In this document: positions 21,040 to 34,230 of the stretch, piece after piece
Layout: the number at the start of each line of letters is the position of its first letter
How positions within the stretch are numbered: position 1 is the first letter of the stretch
Assembly: GCA_900169235.1 (NCBI GenBank)
Contig: FWCC01000238.1
Coordinates: forward strand, 62,001 to 126,000
Source of the DNA: Zarea fungicola
Lineage: Eukaryota > Ascomycota > Sordariomycetes > Hypocreales > Cordycipitaceae
Reading direction: 5' to 3'
DNA: 64,000 nucleotides
Position numbers and translations under genes: made by a program
Notes under the pieces: generated by a model
Told to the model about the DNA's origin: nothing
What the model saw: the letters and a program-made list of their open reading frames with translations, nothing else
The model's database searches: none

Positions 21040-22953
21040 ATGGCGCTGAACCCCCTTGGTATGACATGGTACCCTCCGTAGAACCTCGCCTCAGAGTATC
21101 CACGCATCCGATTCACATGCCGACAAGCTGACAATTAGCAAATAGATCTGACACTCAACGCCCTTCTCTTTATTACACCTCTCATTCATCTCATTTTAGC
21201 GCCGCACACAAAGGTTGAAGAGTCCTTCAACCTCCAGGCCGCCCATGACATTCTCATCTACGGCACGCCCCTCGGTGAGGGTGCTGGCGAGCAGCTCGCT
21301 GCCAGCTACGACCACTTCACTTTCCCGGGTGCTGTTCCCCGGACGTTTATCGGTGCCGTGATGCTTGCTGGCATAAGCCAGCCTATTGTTGCCCTAGTTG
21401 GGTTCAGCGCTGCGCAGCTCATTGTGCGCGCAGTGTTAGGCGGGTTTAATGCAACCTGTCTACTTGTGTTTCGCCGCGCCGTGGACAGTGCGTTTGGGAA
21501 AGCGACGGGAAGGTGGTGGTTGCTGCTCATGGTCAGCCAGTTTCATCTCATGTTTTACATGAGCAGGACGTTGCCAAACATGTTTTCCTTTGGCCTGGGT
21601 AAGTCACAATAAAACTGGTTCGCAGGGATGAATGGCTGTATCCGGGATGTAATAATATACTGACGAGGACCATTGTGAGCAACACTCGCCTCTGCATTCA
21701 TTCTCCCCAGGAGCACGCCAGCTCTTTCTCACGCCCGTCAAAAGCAAGCTCTTCTCTTCCTTGTCCTCTCCGCCGCCATATTTCGGTCTGAAACGGCGCT
21801 CATCCTCGCCTCCACCAGCCTCCTGCTCCTGCTCCGCCGCCGCGCCAGCCTCTCCGGTCTCATCCCACTCCTCGCTGGCCTCTCCGTCGCCGCTATCCTC
21901 CTCACCACCACCATTGACTCGTACTTTTGGCAGCAGTTTCCCCTCTGGCCAGAACTTGCTGGCTTCTATTACAACGCCATACTGGGCTCCTCTTCCGAGT
22001 GGGGAACGTCGCCGTGGCACTACTACTTTCTATCCGCGCTGCCTCGTCTGCTGCTGAACCCACTGGCATTGCCGCTTATTGGCTTTGCGCTATGGCAGCC
22101 GGCGACTGCCAGTGCGGCGCTGGAACTTGTGTTGCCAAATATGCTGTTTGTGGCGATTTATTCCGTTCAGCCGCATAAAGAGGCCCGTTTTATATTTTAT
22201 GTTGTTCCTGCACTGACGGCTGCGTCGGCCCTAGGAGCCAACTACGTTTTTGCGCATCGCACCAAGACGTTGCTTTACGGGCTTGTCTCTCTCGCTCTGC
22301 CTCTCTCTATCGCCGCCGCGTTCGCTGGGAGCGCGGCCATGCTTCTCCTCTCCACCCTCAACTATCCGGGCGGCGACGCAGTCACGCAGCTCTTTCGACT
22401 TACACAACAGCCAGCATCGTCATCTACATCGCAAATTGTTTCTGTACATGCCGATGTCCTGACTTGTATGACGGGCCTTACCCTCTTTGGTCAGAACCCG
22501 CACGGCCTGCCCCTGGCGCACGGCATTCCCAGCGCACCTGCCGAAGGCAGCACTGCGCCGCTGCTCATGTTTGACAAAACCGAGGATGAAGATGTATTGT
22601 CTTGTGCTGAATTTTGGACGCTTTTCGACTATATTCTCACCGAGGATCCAAGCAAAACTACCGGCGGCCAGTGGAAGACCATTGGCATCGTGCAGGGCTA
22701 CGACGGCGTCGAAGTCCTCCGGTCAGGTGCCCGAGCCGCTAACGAAGATGATGTCGACGACAGAGCAGACCCAGAGATGGCAAGCTTGACACCACCCATT
22801 CTTGGCCGCGGAGCTGTTGTGCGGCGTGTACGCACCTTTGTACGAAGTCTGACGGGTGGGTGGTACGTCGGTCCGCGGATGGCGCCGCGCATTCATATTC
22901 TGAAGCAGGTCACTTTACAACCAAAGCAGATCAGAGAAGTAAACACTGTGTAG
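21040..22953 (+). CDS. ALG12: Dolichyl-P-Man:Man7GlcNAc2-PP-dolichol alpha-1,6-mannosyltransferase
   Basis: Multi-pass ER membrane glycosyltransferase (GT22) that adds the eighth mannose to the lipid-linked N-glycan precursor. Exons are 21040-21058, 21146-21598 and 21722-22953, giving 567 residues. Exon 1 encodes only MALNPL. The lumenal family motif HTKVEESFNLQAAHDIL follows the first membrane segment and holds the Glu pair characteristic of the family. Further blocks are YDHFTFPGAVPRTFIGA, MSRTLPNMFSFG, FRSETALIL, TTIDSYFWQQFPLWPE and SSEWGTSPWHYYF, then NMLFVAIYSVQPHKEARFI. For the second intron, the acceptor nearest the donor (21710) breaks the frame. Using CAG at 21721 restores FGLALSHARQK and fits the family. 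Its 3' end faces the adenylate cyclase gene, 663 bases away. Confidence 0.93.
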
Positions 22954-23616
22954 CAAGAGGCAAGTGGGACCAAAAAGCCAGAAGGTTGCAACCTTGTACC
23001 AAAATTAGTAACACATACATCTTGTTTTAAAGAAAAAGAAACTTGTTTCTCTTTTAATGACATACTTCTCAACTTTTTCTTGTGACAGAAGCGCATTGCA
23101 GCACATAAAAAGAAGAGAAGTCAAGTGACGAGTAAATAACTCCGCAAAAATTAGATATATATAACATGCAATTCACCCTTGAATTACTATTCATCTTCTC
23201 CCATGTGTATGTAGAAGAAACAAGGACAAAACGCCACTGAAAAAATCCGTTTCCCAAGAATCAAAAAGCAGGCAAAAGCAAACAATAAACCACGTCCGGA
23301 AAACAATAAATGTAAAGAGCCGTCATAAGTAGCAGGGAGAAAACCAACTGACAATCCTGAAAAGGTATAACCCCTGACGTTCATAAGTTAATAAATCACT
23401 CACTCCTCCGCCCGCGCATTCACTGATGGCTTCCACACAAGGTAAAATCAGCTCAATTAAAACCAAACACAGGGGGGAAATGACTGCCAAAGACACAAAA
23501 CCACTTTGATCAACAGAAATCGCACACGAATGAGTCATGCGTCTGGTATCCAATATATGGCGTGTTCTGTAACATAGTATTAAAAAAATGGGCAAAACGT
23601 CATTTTCTTGCTCATT

Positions 23617-26600
23617 TTATTTGGTGCTGCTGCTGGTGCCGTCCTCAATCTGCTTTGGAGCGTTGTCGTCAGGTAGAGGACCATACAGGGCCTTGTACCG
23701 CGCCAGTTCGTCTTGCTGCTGCTTAAAGTGATCAAAGATAGCCGCCATTGGCGCGCGCAGCTCATTGAGCTCTCGTAGAACAATATTGCCCTTGGCCAGG
23801 TGTCTCATGGCCAGAGTCGACACGCACGTCTCAATCCTGCTAACTTGGTGTTCCATAAAATTGACCAGGAATCGTTCCGTCACCTCACCCCCGCGCGTCT
23901 TGAGCCGCTCCATCAGCTCCGTCTCAGGTGGCTGCAATCCCGGCCCGCGCACCACCTCTAGCGTGCTGCACAGCATCTCCAGTCGCAAGCTAATCTTCCA
24001 GAGTGCCCAGATGTTCTCAGGGTCAAACGAGAGATCGCCGCCCGGCGCAATCGCTGCCGGCTTCTCCAGCTCGTCGCGCCGCTCGTGCTGCGAGTGGAAC
24101 TCAGTGCGACCGGCGAGCGCGTGTGGATACAACGAGTAGACAATTTCCGGGTTTTCCAGACCCTTGAGCTTCTTCTCACCCATCTCCTTAACTTCAAAAC
24201 CCTGTGACGTTAGGCTGCGGAGGTCTTTGCGGATCCCGCTAGCATAGGACTCGTCGTCGTATCCTTCCTCTGATCCTGCAGAGCCGGATCGGTCTGTGTC
24301 TTGGTAGTTTTCCAAGCATCGCTGGATCTCGGAGATGAAATCAGACGAGACAGTAATTTGGCCACCATCCGCCACGGCCGAGATGCGAGACGCCTTGTTG
24401 ACCATGGGGCCGAAGTAGTCCATGCGGCGCGTAACGGGGTCCGTCTCACTCACGCAGTCGCCAAAGTGCATACCCATACGGACTGACAAGCCCTTGAAGA
24501 TGACAGTATTATCCTTGTCATAAATGGCCTGGCCGGACATGGAACTTAGAATCTCGGATGGCCAAGTAACTTCCAGAAGTTCGTTTTGGACCGCAAAGCA
24601 CCATAGCAGTGCACCAGTGGCTGTTGGGAACGATACCATAAAAGCATCACCTTCAGTTTTGACTTCGTAACCACCAATACGTCGTAATTGTCGTCTCATT
24701 ACCTCATTGTGCAGTTTGATGGCCGATCTCATGGCACTTGGATACATTTCCCAGAGTGTGGTCGAATTCTTGATATCGGTGAAAACAATTGACACGTTAC
24801 CCGTTGGCGCGGGAATTTCCGCCTCGAGGCGATTGAGGGACGAATCAAGAACATCCCCTTTTGTCCTGCGGCCTCTCCGTGTAGAGAGAACTTGGGCTTC
24901 GTCAGGAACACCGGATGGGTAGAGTGACATGCTGGTACCACGATGTAACTTCGATCGCTCCATTCTGCGCTTCATGTCGGCAATGCTAATCATCATGACC
25001 ATGATCTTGCCAGAGGAGCCATAAGCCACGGCCAGATCCCGTAGCTTCTGCGCCGCGCGCATCAGATCTTGACGTTCAGATCTGGCCACATCAGTAATCA
25101 ATCCTGGAGAGAGATATTCCCACAATTCGCTTGTTGCGATGAGGATGATTTCATCATTCTCTTGGATAGTCATTTGGCGTACATGCGGGGCGGCTTGAAC
25201 AGCTGGCATCAAATCAACATAGCCAAAGGCACGAGACACCTCAAGCAAGTCATTGAGGCGACCATTACGCGACACCCAACCCCCAGCTTCTCGAATGCGG
25301 GAGCGTTCATTGGGTTCTGCGGGGTCGTGTTTGTGCGTCAACATTTGATGCTTGCCATCAGTTTGAATCACCATGGCCTGTGCGTTACCAATATTGGCAA
25401 CATACAACTCCATGCCTTGCAGATAGAGTACAGTAGCAACACCTCCAGAATTGAGGTCTTCCTTGCTGAGGACAACTGGTTGTGCCGAGCCTCTATGCGA
25501 CTTCTTAGGGCGATCTTCAGTGTGTTGTACGGCAATGGAAACGAGGTCTTTGTTCAGTGAAAGGAACGCCCTGCGTAGAGCGTCCACCGGCGTCTCATTC
25601 TTGCGGGTTTTGAGCGCTTTTAGCTCCATCGCAAATATGTGGCCAAAGTTTTCATGCAGATACTTGGCAATCTTGGATCCACCGCTCGATAGCGCTTGAC
25701 CATCAAATAAACCTAGCAACATTTCCGTGTCGGAAGAGTTGAATCGTGGCACAACCAAATCGACAGTAGACAGGTGCTCATTCTTACCGAGAGTATCCGC
25801 CATGCCGTACGGGAGATGGCCTGCAAGAGAGCCTGATGTTCGCACGCGTTTATCTTCGCTCTGATCGGGAATGCTGGGCTGCGTGAGCGTGACATCCATC
25901 AAGCCCAAGACTCGAAGATTAAGAAGTCGGCTGAAATCAGTGTAGTCTTCACGGGTGGCTGCGCCTCCAGGACCCCATGCGGTTTGCTTAATTTCAAGTC
26001 GCTTGTTGCCTGACAAGTTGAGATATCGCAGATTTGGGTTCAAGTTCCAATTCCAATCGTAAGGAACATTAGAAATGTTGTATTTGAGTGAATTATTACC
26101 ACAGTCAAGCACAGCCAGTTTCTTGGCTCTGGAAATGTCAGCCGGCAGGTTAGTAAACTTGTTGCCGTTAATATAAAGTGCTTGAAGCAAGCTGGTTTCT
26201 TCCAAGTCGTCAGCCGGCAAAGTGGTAAGACCATTGCCAGATAAATATAGCTCGACGAGTTGGGGCCAGCTTTTGATGGAGCGTTGGGGCATATCGCCAA
26301 TCTCCTCATTGTACGAGAGATTGAGAACGCGCAGCTCCGAGAGCATGGTGATCTGGTCAAATACATCGTCATCCAGTCGGTTATCAGCAAGAGACAAGTG
26401 ACGCAGTGAGCCAGCAAACGTATTTGTAAACCTCGATGATAATCCTGAATCTTTCCTAGAGGTGGAGGGTGGAGGTGTAATTGTGGAAGAAGAAGTGGTT
26501 TGCGAGGCCGTTCGTGAGACGACAGACGTTTTACGCCCACCTTTGCCATACACGGACACAACAGAGCTTTTGCGGTCAGCCCCGTTAGGCGCCGGCGAGG

Positions 26601-29600
26601 GCCCAACGCTTAACAACGTACTCGATGCCTGGCTTGGGCGCCGATCGTCGACGAGTTCTTCTGTGCTTGGCGTTGAAGAAAGCGGCACGAGTGGTCCGCT
26701 TCTGCCGTTCTGCGAAGGAGGAGGGCCAACGGAGTCCTCTCCAGGTATTCGAGGTGGTCGCGAGGCTGGTTTGGGAAAGTTATCAAGAACATTGGAGGAT
26801 GCATTCAAAATTTCAAGCTTGTTGGCCCACCAAATCTCCATGGGCAGCTTAGAGATGTTGTTTCCACGGACATCAAGTACTCTAAGCTCCGTCAGGCATC
26901 CGATTTGTGGGGGGAGCTCGCCGACTGAGTTGTTCGCTATGCTAAAATGTTCCAGTCGACTCAGAGCGCCAATCTGCTGCGGCAGTGACACGAAATAATT
27001 CTTGTCAAGAACAAGCTGTTCAAGATTCATCATATGCGAAAATGCAGAGTCAATACTTGCCAGCTGAGCATGTGACAGATTCAATGTCTTGAGCGTCGGC
27101 ACAGGTTCCACAATTTCAAATTTGTTTAATGGGTTGGAGTTGAGTTTGAGCAAACGTATGCGTTCGAAGCTGCCAACAAACGATGAGATTTGGTTGTGGG
27201 CAGCATACAAAATCTCAAGCTTTGGTAGCTCTGAGATGACATCAATATTGGTAATATGGTTATACTTGATGTCAAGCTCTCGTAAACTGATCAAACCTCG
27301 AAACGTTTCAGGCACTTCGCTTCCCAGACGATTGTTGGTAATGAGTAGCTTCTCCAAGTTCTTCAATTGGCCAATCTCGTCAGGCAATTCGCCGATGGAA
27401 TTGAAACTGAGATCCAGGTCCACGAGGCTTTGCAGTTGGCAGATGAAAGGCGGGAATGTATCGAGGAAATTAGAGGAGATGTTGAGCGTTCGAAGGGCTT
27501 GGTATGCATTGAAGTAGGCCGGAAGGTGTGTCAGTCGGTTATTGGCGAGGTTCATTTTGAGCAGGCCTGTCAACGAGTCCAACTCGGCGTTGTCAAGTTG
27601 CTCCACACGATTATTGGATACATCCAGATAGGTGAGCTTCGCTGCCCTACCTAGACTGAGCGGCAGTTTTCTTGCCTCGTTATTGTTGAACTTAATGTCT
27701 CGCAGTTGTTTGCAGGACTGGATAAAGTCCCGGGGTACGTCAAGGGACAGGTTACGCGAAAGATTTAGAGATATAATGTCAGATGCTTTGAGGTATAACG
27801 AAATGGGAATGGTGACGAGATTGCGCGCGGACAAGTCAACGTAGTTGAGTTTTTGTTGTTGTGACATGCCGAGATCCATGGTCCTAGCGTGGAAGTCGCT
27901 CTCACGCGCCGAGAGGAACATAAATCTGCAGAGGTAGCCGTTATCCTCCCTGCCGAGGTCTTCGATTCTATCCTTGTCCTCGTATCCAACCTGTTGAAAG
28001 AGACGTTTCTGGATGAGAAGAGGCTTATCCTGTGGCGTAAGAACACGGATGAGATCGTGCTTCTTCATTATAATGTGATAATTTTCTAGGCCGTCGACGA
28101 CATATGTTTTCTTCATGACCTGCGTGATGACATCGCTGACAGTCGCATCAATTGGCATTGCATGTGTAAGGAATGTACCATCCGATCGAAAGATTCGGAT
28201 ACAATAGGGCGATAGCTTCTCTTCTGGACCAGGTAATTTTTCAACCTCGTCTGTTTCGGGAGCTTCGTCAGTTTTATCCTCTGTATTGCGACGTACCGCC
28301 CAACTGTCGGGCGCATCCCATTGCCCTTTTGGATCCGGGGGTCCTGTGTCAATGTCGCCTTCCAAAGACTGTATAAATGAAGCATCCAAAGGGGTTAATG
28401 GAGGCGGTCTCGTCAAGATCCCTTCCATGTCGTTGAGATTAGTGTCGAGGTGGTAGACATGACCGGGGCCAGTAGCCCTATGTTCGGTCGGCCCAATGGG
28501 TTCATCGTTATAATCCGGCTGCCTAAAGTTGCGGCTCTTTTTGGAGAAGGGGAACTTATTATTGAAAGTTGTCGACCGTGGCGGCGCAATATCTGGTGTG
28601 CCTGCCTGCCATTCAAGCGGAAGGGGTGAGGGTGTTTCCGTTCGTGAAAAGTCGGCCTTGGAAGTCTTGTTCTGGAGCGATTTAGTCGATTGAGGCATAT
28701 CCCGCAGCCTGGAGCCGTTATCTTCCTTGTCTTTGTGGCGCCGCAGGCGCCCAAGGATGCCGCGCTTGCCATGGCCAGGAGAGGCATGACCGTCTGTCTG
28801 GCCGGATCGAGACGGGGGTACACTGCTTGTGCTCGGGGTCGGGCTCTGGGCCCTTGATCTCGTCTTGTACATTGCGGCTGCTACACCCCGATCGCGGTTG
28901 TAGTTAAGGCTGGTAGAGGAATCGTCTCGGCTGGTGGCTGGCCTCAGTGTGCGTGGATCATCGTTACTTTTGTTGTGTCGATGATGGTGGTGCGGCAGGA
29001 TGGAGTGGCCAGATCTTGCGGAGGATGATGTCTTGGGTGGGGGTTCACGACTCGAGGCTTCGTTGATGTATCGCTCTCGATCGGGGCCTGTCATAGTATC
29101 CCTTACAGGGGCTTCTCCATAGCGTGCAATGTCCTGTTTGATAGTTGGTCAGAGTCTGTGGTAGGTGGCACGGGTGTCAGGGAGGCTGAGAGGTGTAAAT
29201 GCAGAATCGGTGGCAACCAAAAATTGCGGTTCGCGGCACCAACTCCCAACTGGGGTCAGGAGTCCGTGGGCGCAATGGGCCGGCGAGGGGCAAATTAAGC
29301 GCCTCGGCGCCTCTGGACCCCGACAAAATATAGGAATTGAGTTTTGAAAGGGAAAAAAAAAAAAGGAAACTCGTTGCAAAGAAGAAAAAATTTCTTCTCG
29401 TACTTACTGTATTGTCTTGGTACAAGAAAGGAACAACTTCCGGTGCAGGCACAGGCGTTCTCGGTCGGGATGAAGCAGGGGAGGCTTCTCTGTCCGTGGC
29501 GTTGGAGAAGTGACGTTCCTGGCCAGGGCGGGTATGGCTGTAAGAGCGCGAGCGCTGGTCTTTTCCTATTGATCCAGGCAGGCTGCTCTCTGAACTATCG

Positions 29601-30374
29601 CGCCCCGGAAACTCTTCACCGAAGAAGCCCTGGAGTTTACGAAATCCGCCCCTGGGCATGCTAGCCTTGGATCCTTGGCTGCTGGCCGTGGTGGCCACGC
29701 TAGCAACGGACGGTCTCCTTCCGTCATGATTAAAGTAAATGGGGTCTGGAGATTCGTAGCTGACTGACAGTTGGCCTGTGCGAGATGCAGATTGGTGCAA
29801 GGAAGAGGCCATGTGGTGTGACGCAATAGGGAGACTCTCTGCAGAGTCATTGTAGAAGCTCATGGACAGCGAATTGGATGGCGCACTGGCAGCTGGGCCG
29901 GTAGAAGTCATCCAAGGCGCAACCTGGTTCGAGGCAGCATTGTTGTTGGAATGCGAGTTGTTGACCCTGGGTTGGTCGAGGACAGCTAGATCGCGGCGAT
30001 AGTTGTTGAAGTCGCTGAAGCGGCGCTCGTTGTTGGAGGGGTTCGAGGTGCTCGATGAAGACGGCATGGCGGCGCCTCGTGCGGTGGCAGTGGAAGCAGT
30101 CGGAGAAACTTGCGATTCATCTCTAGATGAGCTGAAACGATGGGGTAAGCAATTGATTCTTTTCCAGGATCAAGGCGAATGATGATTATTATTACCTGGG
30201 TGGAAGGCTGGTGCTGTCAATGCTCAGACGCGACGGGATGCTATGGCGGGAGCCACTGCGCGAGACAGGCGTAGTGGGCTTTATTGTGATGGATGATGAG
30301 CGCGTGCTGCCAGAGTGCAGGTTGTTGCTTAAGAAGGAGTTAGGGTGAACCATGGAATGGTCATTCTCGGTCAT
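23617..30374 (-). CDS. Adenylate cyclase (fungal class III, RA-LRR-PP2C-cyclase)
   Basis: Makes cAMP from ATP for the Ras/PKA pathway and acts at the membrane periphery. Exons are 30374-30196, 30131-29408 and 29133-23617, giving 2139 residues. Residues 1 to about 600 are Ser/Pro/Asn-rich and disordered. A Ras-association domain follows at about 610-705 (YCIRIFRSDGTFLTHAMP), then about 20 leucine-rich repeats (about 730-1440, interrupted by a Ser-rich insert). A PP2C-like domain lies at about 1475-1750 (LLGLFDGQ, GVATVLYLQG). The cyclase catalytic domain lies near 1810-2010 (VSIVFTDIKNSTTLWE with both metal-binding Asp regions, KTEGDAFMVSF, YFGPMVNKASRI). The last exon is one 5.5-kb open frame. 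The start MTENDHSM is the first in-frame ATG. The exon 1/2 junction gives PPSSSRDE and the exon 2/3 junction gives QDNT-DIARYGEAPVRD. Confidence 0.95.
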
Positions 30375-31075
30375 GGTCGCAAGCAACTGGCAAGGGCCAA
30401 GGCCATGTCCTTGATGAGCCAGCTTGGGCTCAACGAAGCAGCAGCAGAGGGGTCGTGGGTGTGGTGCGCTGTGTGGCTGATGATGGGCTAGTTGGACAAG
30501 CTGCCTACCTTATGTCGACATGGCTGACGTTAGCGGTTGAAGGGTTGAGCTGATGGAGGCGGGCCGCCAGAGGAGCTGCGACAGAAACAGACCAGGGTTA
30601 AGCGGTGAGATGAACTGACGATGGGTTGATGCAACAAGGTTCAATCTGAACAGATGGAAACAAAGACAAGCGGCCGGTGTGGTATGGAGCGGTTTTGCTT
30701 TTTGCCAGGCTGGGGGGTTCTAAGGTTTCGGGGCGGAAGCTATTGATGGTTGGCGCTTCGGTGGGCGGATACGGACTGAGCTGGCGAAGGCATTGGCGGG
30801 CAAAATGCGCAAGCTGGTTGCAGCCAGTGGCAGGCAGGCTGGCCGCTGGTTGCAGCTGTTGGGGTTCGGCACAGGGAAACGACCAAACTGGGAGAGGTGC
30901 CCACTCGCCAGGCCTCAATAGGCCCCAAAGTCCCCGTGTGGCGCTGTATAACGGCACTAAAAGGCTCGTTACCACTCTTTTATTGATACTGGGTACGTTG
31001 CTCCGAATGCCAACCAGAGTACTCTGTACCTTTGTGCACTACTACTAATGATTAAGACATGGGCACTGGCAGTAT

Positions 31076-31142
31076 CTACTTTAGTACCTACTAAGGTAAG
31101 TAAGTAGGTATACCTTTGAATGTACCAAGGTACCTGTACCTG
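31076..31142. repeat. TACCTA/TAGGTA-rich array
   Basis: Clustered TACCTA, GGTAAG and AAGGTACCTGTACC units in about 65 bases. It matches the arrays at 11364-11430 and 13876-14005 in style. Confidence 0.65.
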
Positions 31143-32286
31143 GCTCCTCTGGCCTTGAATTGTCACTGCTGCCGCATCACTTGCTTACGGCTGCCAAACA
31201 TGGCCTCTACACCTCGTCTAGGAGACCTGGGGTTCGCCTTCAGACTCCTCCTACAGCATGGCTAGCGACGCACGCCCGCCATTCATCTCTATCCATCCAC
31301 CCATCCATCCTGGTTCTTCACGCTAGTTACAATAAAGAAGCCGCTCGCTGACACGGCACACTATTCCACGATTCTGCCTCACCCTGTGAAACGGTGGTTG
31401 CTTCTTCAAACCTGATGCGTCAATAGGCCGCCCACGCCTGACGGTGCTACGAAACATCGAGGCCCCCAGACTTGACACAAAATGTCGGAATTTTTTTCTC
31501 TCTTTGCACCTTTTCGTAGGGTTTAGCCTCGGATGAAGCGACCGCCGGGGGGAAGCACCGCCTACCCGTAAGAAATGTCTCAGTCATCTCGCCAAAATGG
31601 AACTGTTGTTTTAGAGAGAGTGTGGGCGTTCAAGGGAGGAGGAAACAAGTTGACCAACAAGCAAACCATTTAATATGCCAGGTGAAAAAATGAGAGGGTT
31701 TTTTTTTTTCCTTCTCTTGTCGAAAGAAAACAACATCTAGTATCTGCGCCTGACCTCTGACCGTTGGAAACTTCGCTCGTCGATTGCTGAACCCATCAAC
31801 CCGTCCCATCGGAAACGACACACTCGCTTTCATGGTTGCCCCCATCCCCGCTAGGCAGCCATTTATGTAAATTTTTAATGGAGGCTTAGTGGAGAGATGT
31901 GAGGAGGGGCCACGGCGATCTGAGAACTGCAGCGCACAGTTCACTGCGAATCAACCTTGCAATAGGCTCGCCTGACAGGTCCCATATTGGCCGCCACCGG
32001 CCCAGCGGGTGCCACTGCTTTGATTATTTGAGCAGCTAGCGTCTATTGACCCCATGGTGATCATTGCTGACCCGGCAAGCTAGGCCCCAGACTACAATTA
32101 TAACTATCCATCGGTCCAATCGTCCGCCCGACCGCTACCGTTATTAGCTTCCTGGGCTTTGTTGTGGATGCCAGTCATTATGTCCTATACGTTGTTTTAA
32201 TAAGCGCTCAATCACTTATTATTGTTGTCCCCAGCCAAAATACTATCAATGCCGTAACGCATGACGACATTGTATTTGAGACGCCT

Positions 32287-32293
32287 GATTTTT

Positions 32294-32327
<34 letters not shown>

Positions 32328-32336
32328 AAAAAAATG
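32287..32336. repeat. T-rich/A-rich low-complexity tract
   Basis: Runs of TTTTTA and T7-T8 followed by A9 in about 50 bases. It is simple sequence outside genes. Confidence 0.85.
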
Positions 32337-33016
32337 ATAACTCAGCCGTTCTATGAAACAGTTTATATATGTTGTTTTATTGCATGTAACAGTCTTTGAT
32401 TCATGCATTAAGCACGGTTTCCCGGCCTTTGCGCACTTGACAACCTACCCTACACACAGCCTACCCAGATCAATTTGAGCAAATTTTGTGGCAGAACACC
32501 AGTTTTATTCAGTCAAGAACTTAATAACTTGATTGTAACAGAACCTTGCTCCGTTTACTGCTTGCACTGTACATTTTTGTCGTTTTATCAATGTTGCATT
32601 GCACATGACCCAGAACTCAACTCATTTGAGACTGGAAGTGATACGCGAGCATGCTGACTACCTGTTCACACAACTTTTCGCCAAAACCAAGGACATTGAT
32701 TCGACTACTCAGCAAAACATGGGTTTTCCCCGGCTGTTAATACCATACTTTGCCACTCTATTTACCTACGCTGTATTATTTCGTGCTGGGATGTATTATG
32801 CCGTCCTGCACTTATCGTGGCGACAACCAGGGGCCGGCGGCCCGATTACCCCGACCCAGTAGTTATGCTTCGCCCCTCAACTGGACAGTAACCTAGGACG
32901 CAGTCACTGGAAGCTATACATACATGGCTTCTACATAGAGTGACTGTCTAGCCAAGCATCGTGCATATAAGAGAAAGTATCATACCTCTAGATATATTAC
33001 CCCTCTTAGTTCTTTA

Positions 33017-33514
33017 TCAAGCACGTTTCCCAGAGTTCTTCTCGGAAGGCGCTTTATTCGATGACTCGCTACCTTGAAAGACGGCCTCGAGCTTATGGCC
33101 ATCCGGATCTCTCACAAATGCAGCGTAGTAATTATCCCCATAATCCTTGCGAAGACCCCATTTCCCCTCGTCAGAGCCACCATTGCTCATGGCCGTCTCC
33201 CAGAAATCAACCACGGCTTGACGGCTTGGCGCATTAAACGCCAAATGCACGCCAGGACCAAAACCCATCGCGCCATGTACCTCGAATAGGTTGAGTGCTT
33301 CTAAATGAGGAGCGCTGGCCAAGCCGTATCCCAAGGTCCGCGTCTCGGCGCTCTCGTAGACGCAACTGCTGCCTATCGTTGCCAGGACTGCATTGTAGAA
33401 CTGCCGAGATTGGTCGTATGAGGAAACACCGAGCGAGATGTGAGATAGCAATGCTGCTGATGAGCGAGGCTCTGGACTGCGTTGTGGCGCTGGTTGTTTG
33501 GCTGTTTCGGACAT
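33017..33514 (-). CDS. Glyoxalase/VOC-superfamily protein
   Basis: A 165-residue single-exon protein of the vicinal-oxygen-chelate fold (glyoxalase/bleomycin-resistance/dioxygenase). Landmarks in order are LLSHISLGVSSYDQSRQFYN with the first metal-ligand-type His, YGLASAPHLEALNLFEVHG, GPGVHLAFNAPSRQAVVDFW with the second His, and YYAAFVRDPDGHKLEAVF with the final acidic ligand. This is the usual beta-alpha-beta-beta-beta layout. The N-terminal 20 residues are Pro/Ser-rich. Relatives are often single-domain cytosolic proteins of unknown substrate, and I cannot assign one. A short serine/lysine-rich tail ends the protein. The start is the only in-frame ATG before the fold. Confidence 0.9.
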   Translation of the reverse strand: MSETAKQPAPQRSPEPRSSAALLSHISLGVSSYDQSRQFYNAVLATIGSSCVYESAETRTLGYGLASAPHLEALNLFEVHGAMGFGPGVHLAFNAPSRQAVVDFWETAMSNGGSDEGKWGLRKDYGDNYYAAFVRDPDGHKLEAVFQGSESSNKAPSEKNSGKRA

Positions 33515-34230
33515 GATGCAGGGAGATGGTAAGATTGTCAGAGTGGTGACAATTTTTTCTTCTTAACTTTTTAGTTTTTAATTTTTTGTAACAGGGTCAT
33601 CTCGCACGTATGTTTTCTTTGTGAGATTCATTTCTTGCCGGAGCTGCCTTGCGTGAATCGTGATGAGGATCCCTGGAGCTAGACTGCACAACTGTGTGCT
33701 CGTGCATAAGTGGGCGGAGCCATAGCTGATCAGTCGCCATGCACGTATGTAACGCAGTTCGCGATACCACCGCGTGCGGTCTTTGTCATGCATAAGCTGT
33801 AAACCTGCCATAAATTAAAAAAAGAGGACTTCCCCGCTCTTGTACGGTGTGGACTTAAGGGCATAAAGTTGGGAAACTAACCAATAAAATGCAGCAAAAG
33901 TTGTTCGTTGAGTTCAATTTAAACCTAAAGATATCGCCTTGCCTAATAAGAGCACACCGCTCAATGCCACTAGCCTGGCACAATGAATACTGGCAGGTCC
34001 TGCGTTGCCAATTAGCGTCTTGAAGCACAGCCCACGCCTGGAATTCAGATTCACCAGGCGTGGAAGTTACTCTGGCAATCTTCCTGCCTTGCTCACTCCC
34101 CCCCCTCCATTATTGGGCAGCCAATGCTACAATAATTAGAACTAAACTTGAAGATTAGACATGGAGGCCGACGGTGTCCTTGGGCTGCCGAGCTCTGCGC
34201 ACCGAATTATGATCCGAACAATGGCAAAGA
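33515..34230. other. Intergenic region
   Basis: About 0.7 kb between the VOC gene and the monooxygenase remnant. I see no gene, RNA or repeat beyond short A/T runs. Confidence 0.5.

Larger units (their letters stand above)
30375..33016. other. Intergenic region upstream of adenylate cyclase
   Basis: About 2.6 kb without a supported gene. It contains a TACCTA-type array at 31076-31142, a CATC repeat at about 31285-31310, and a T/A-homopolymer stretch at 32287-32336. The 87-codon plus-strand frame ending at 32862 has no family similarity. The proximal 600 bases are the likely adenylate cyclase promoter. Confidence 0.5.

Noticed and set aside
21604..22020. 138-codon minus-strand Glu/Gly-rich ORF
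   Set aside because: Antisense shadow of ALG12 exon 3 and intron 2.
21761..22057. 98-codon plus-strand Ser/Pro-rich ORF inside ALG12
   Set aside because: Wrong frame; the neighbouring frame encodes conserved ALG12 membrane segments.
25069..25560. 163-codon plus-strand ORF
   Set aside because: Antisense to the PP2C-like region of adenylate cyclase.
32599..32862. 87-codon plus-strand ORF with a hydrophobic stretch
   Set aside because: No ATG context, family or neighbour support.
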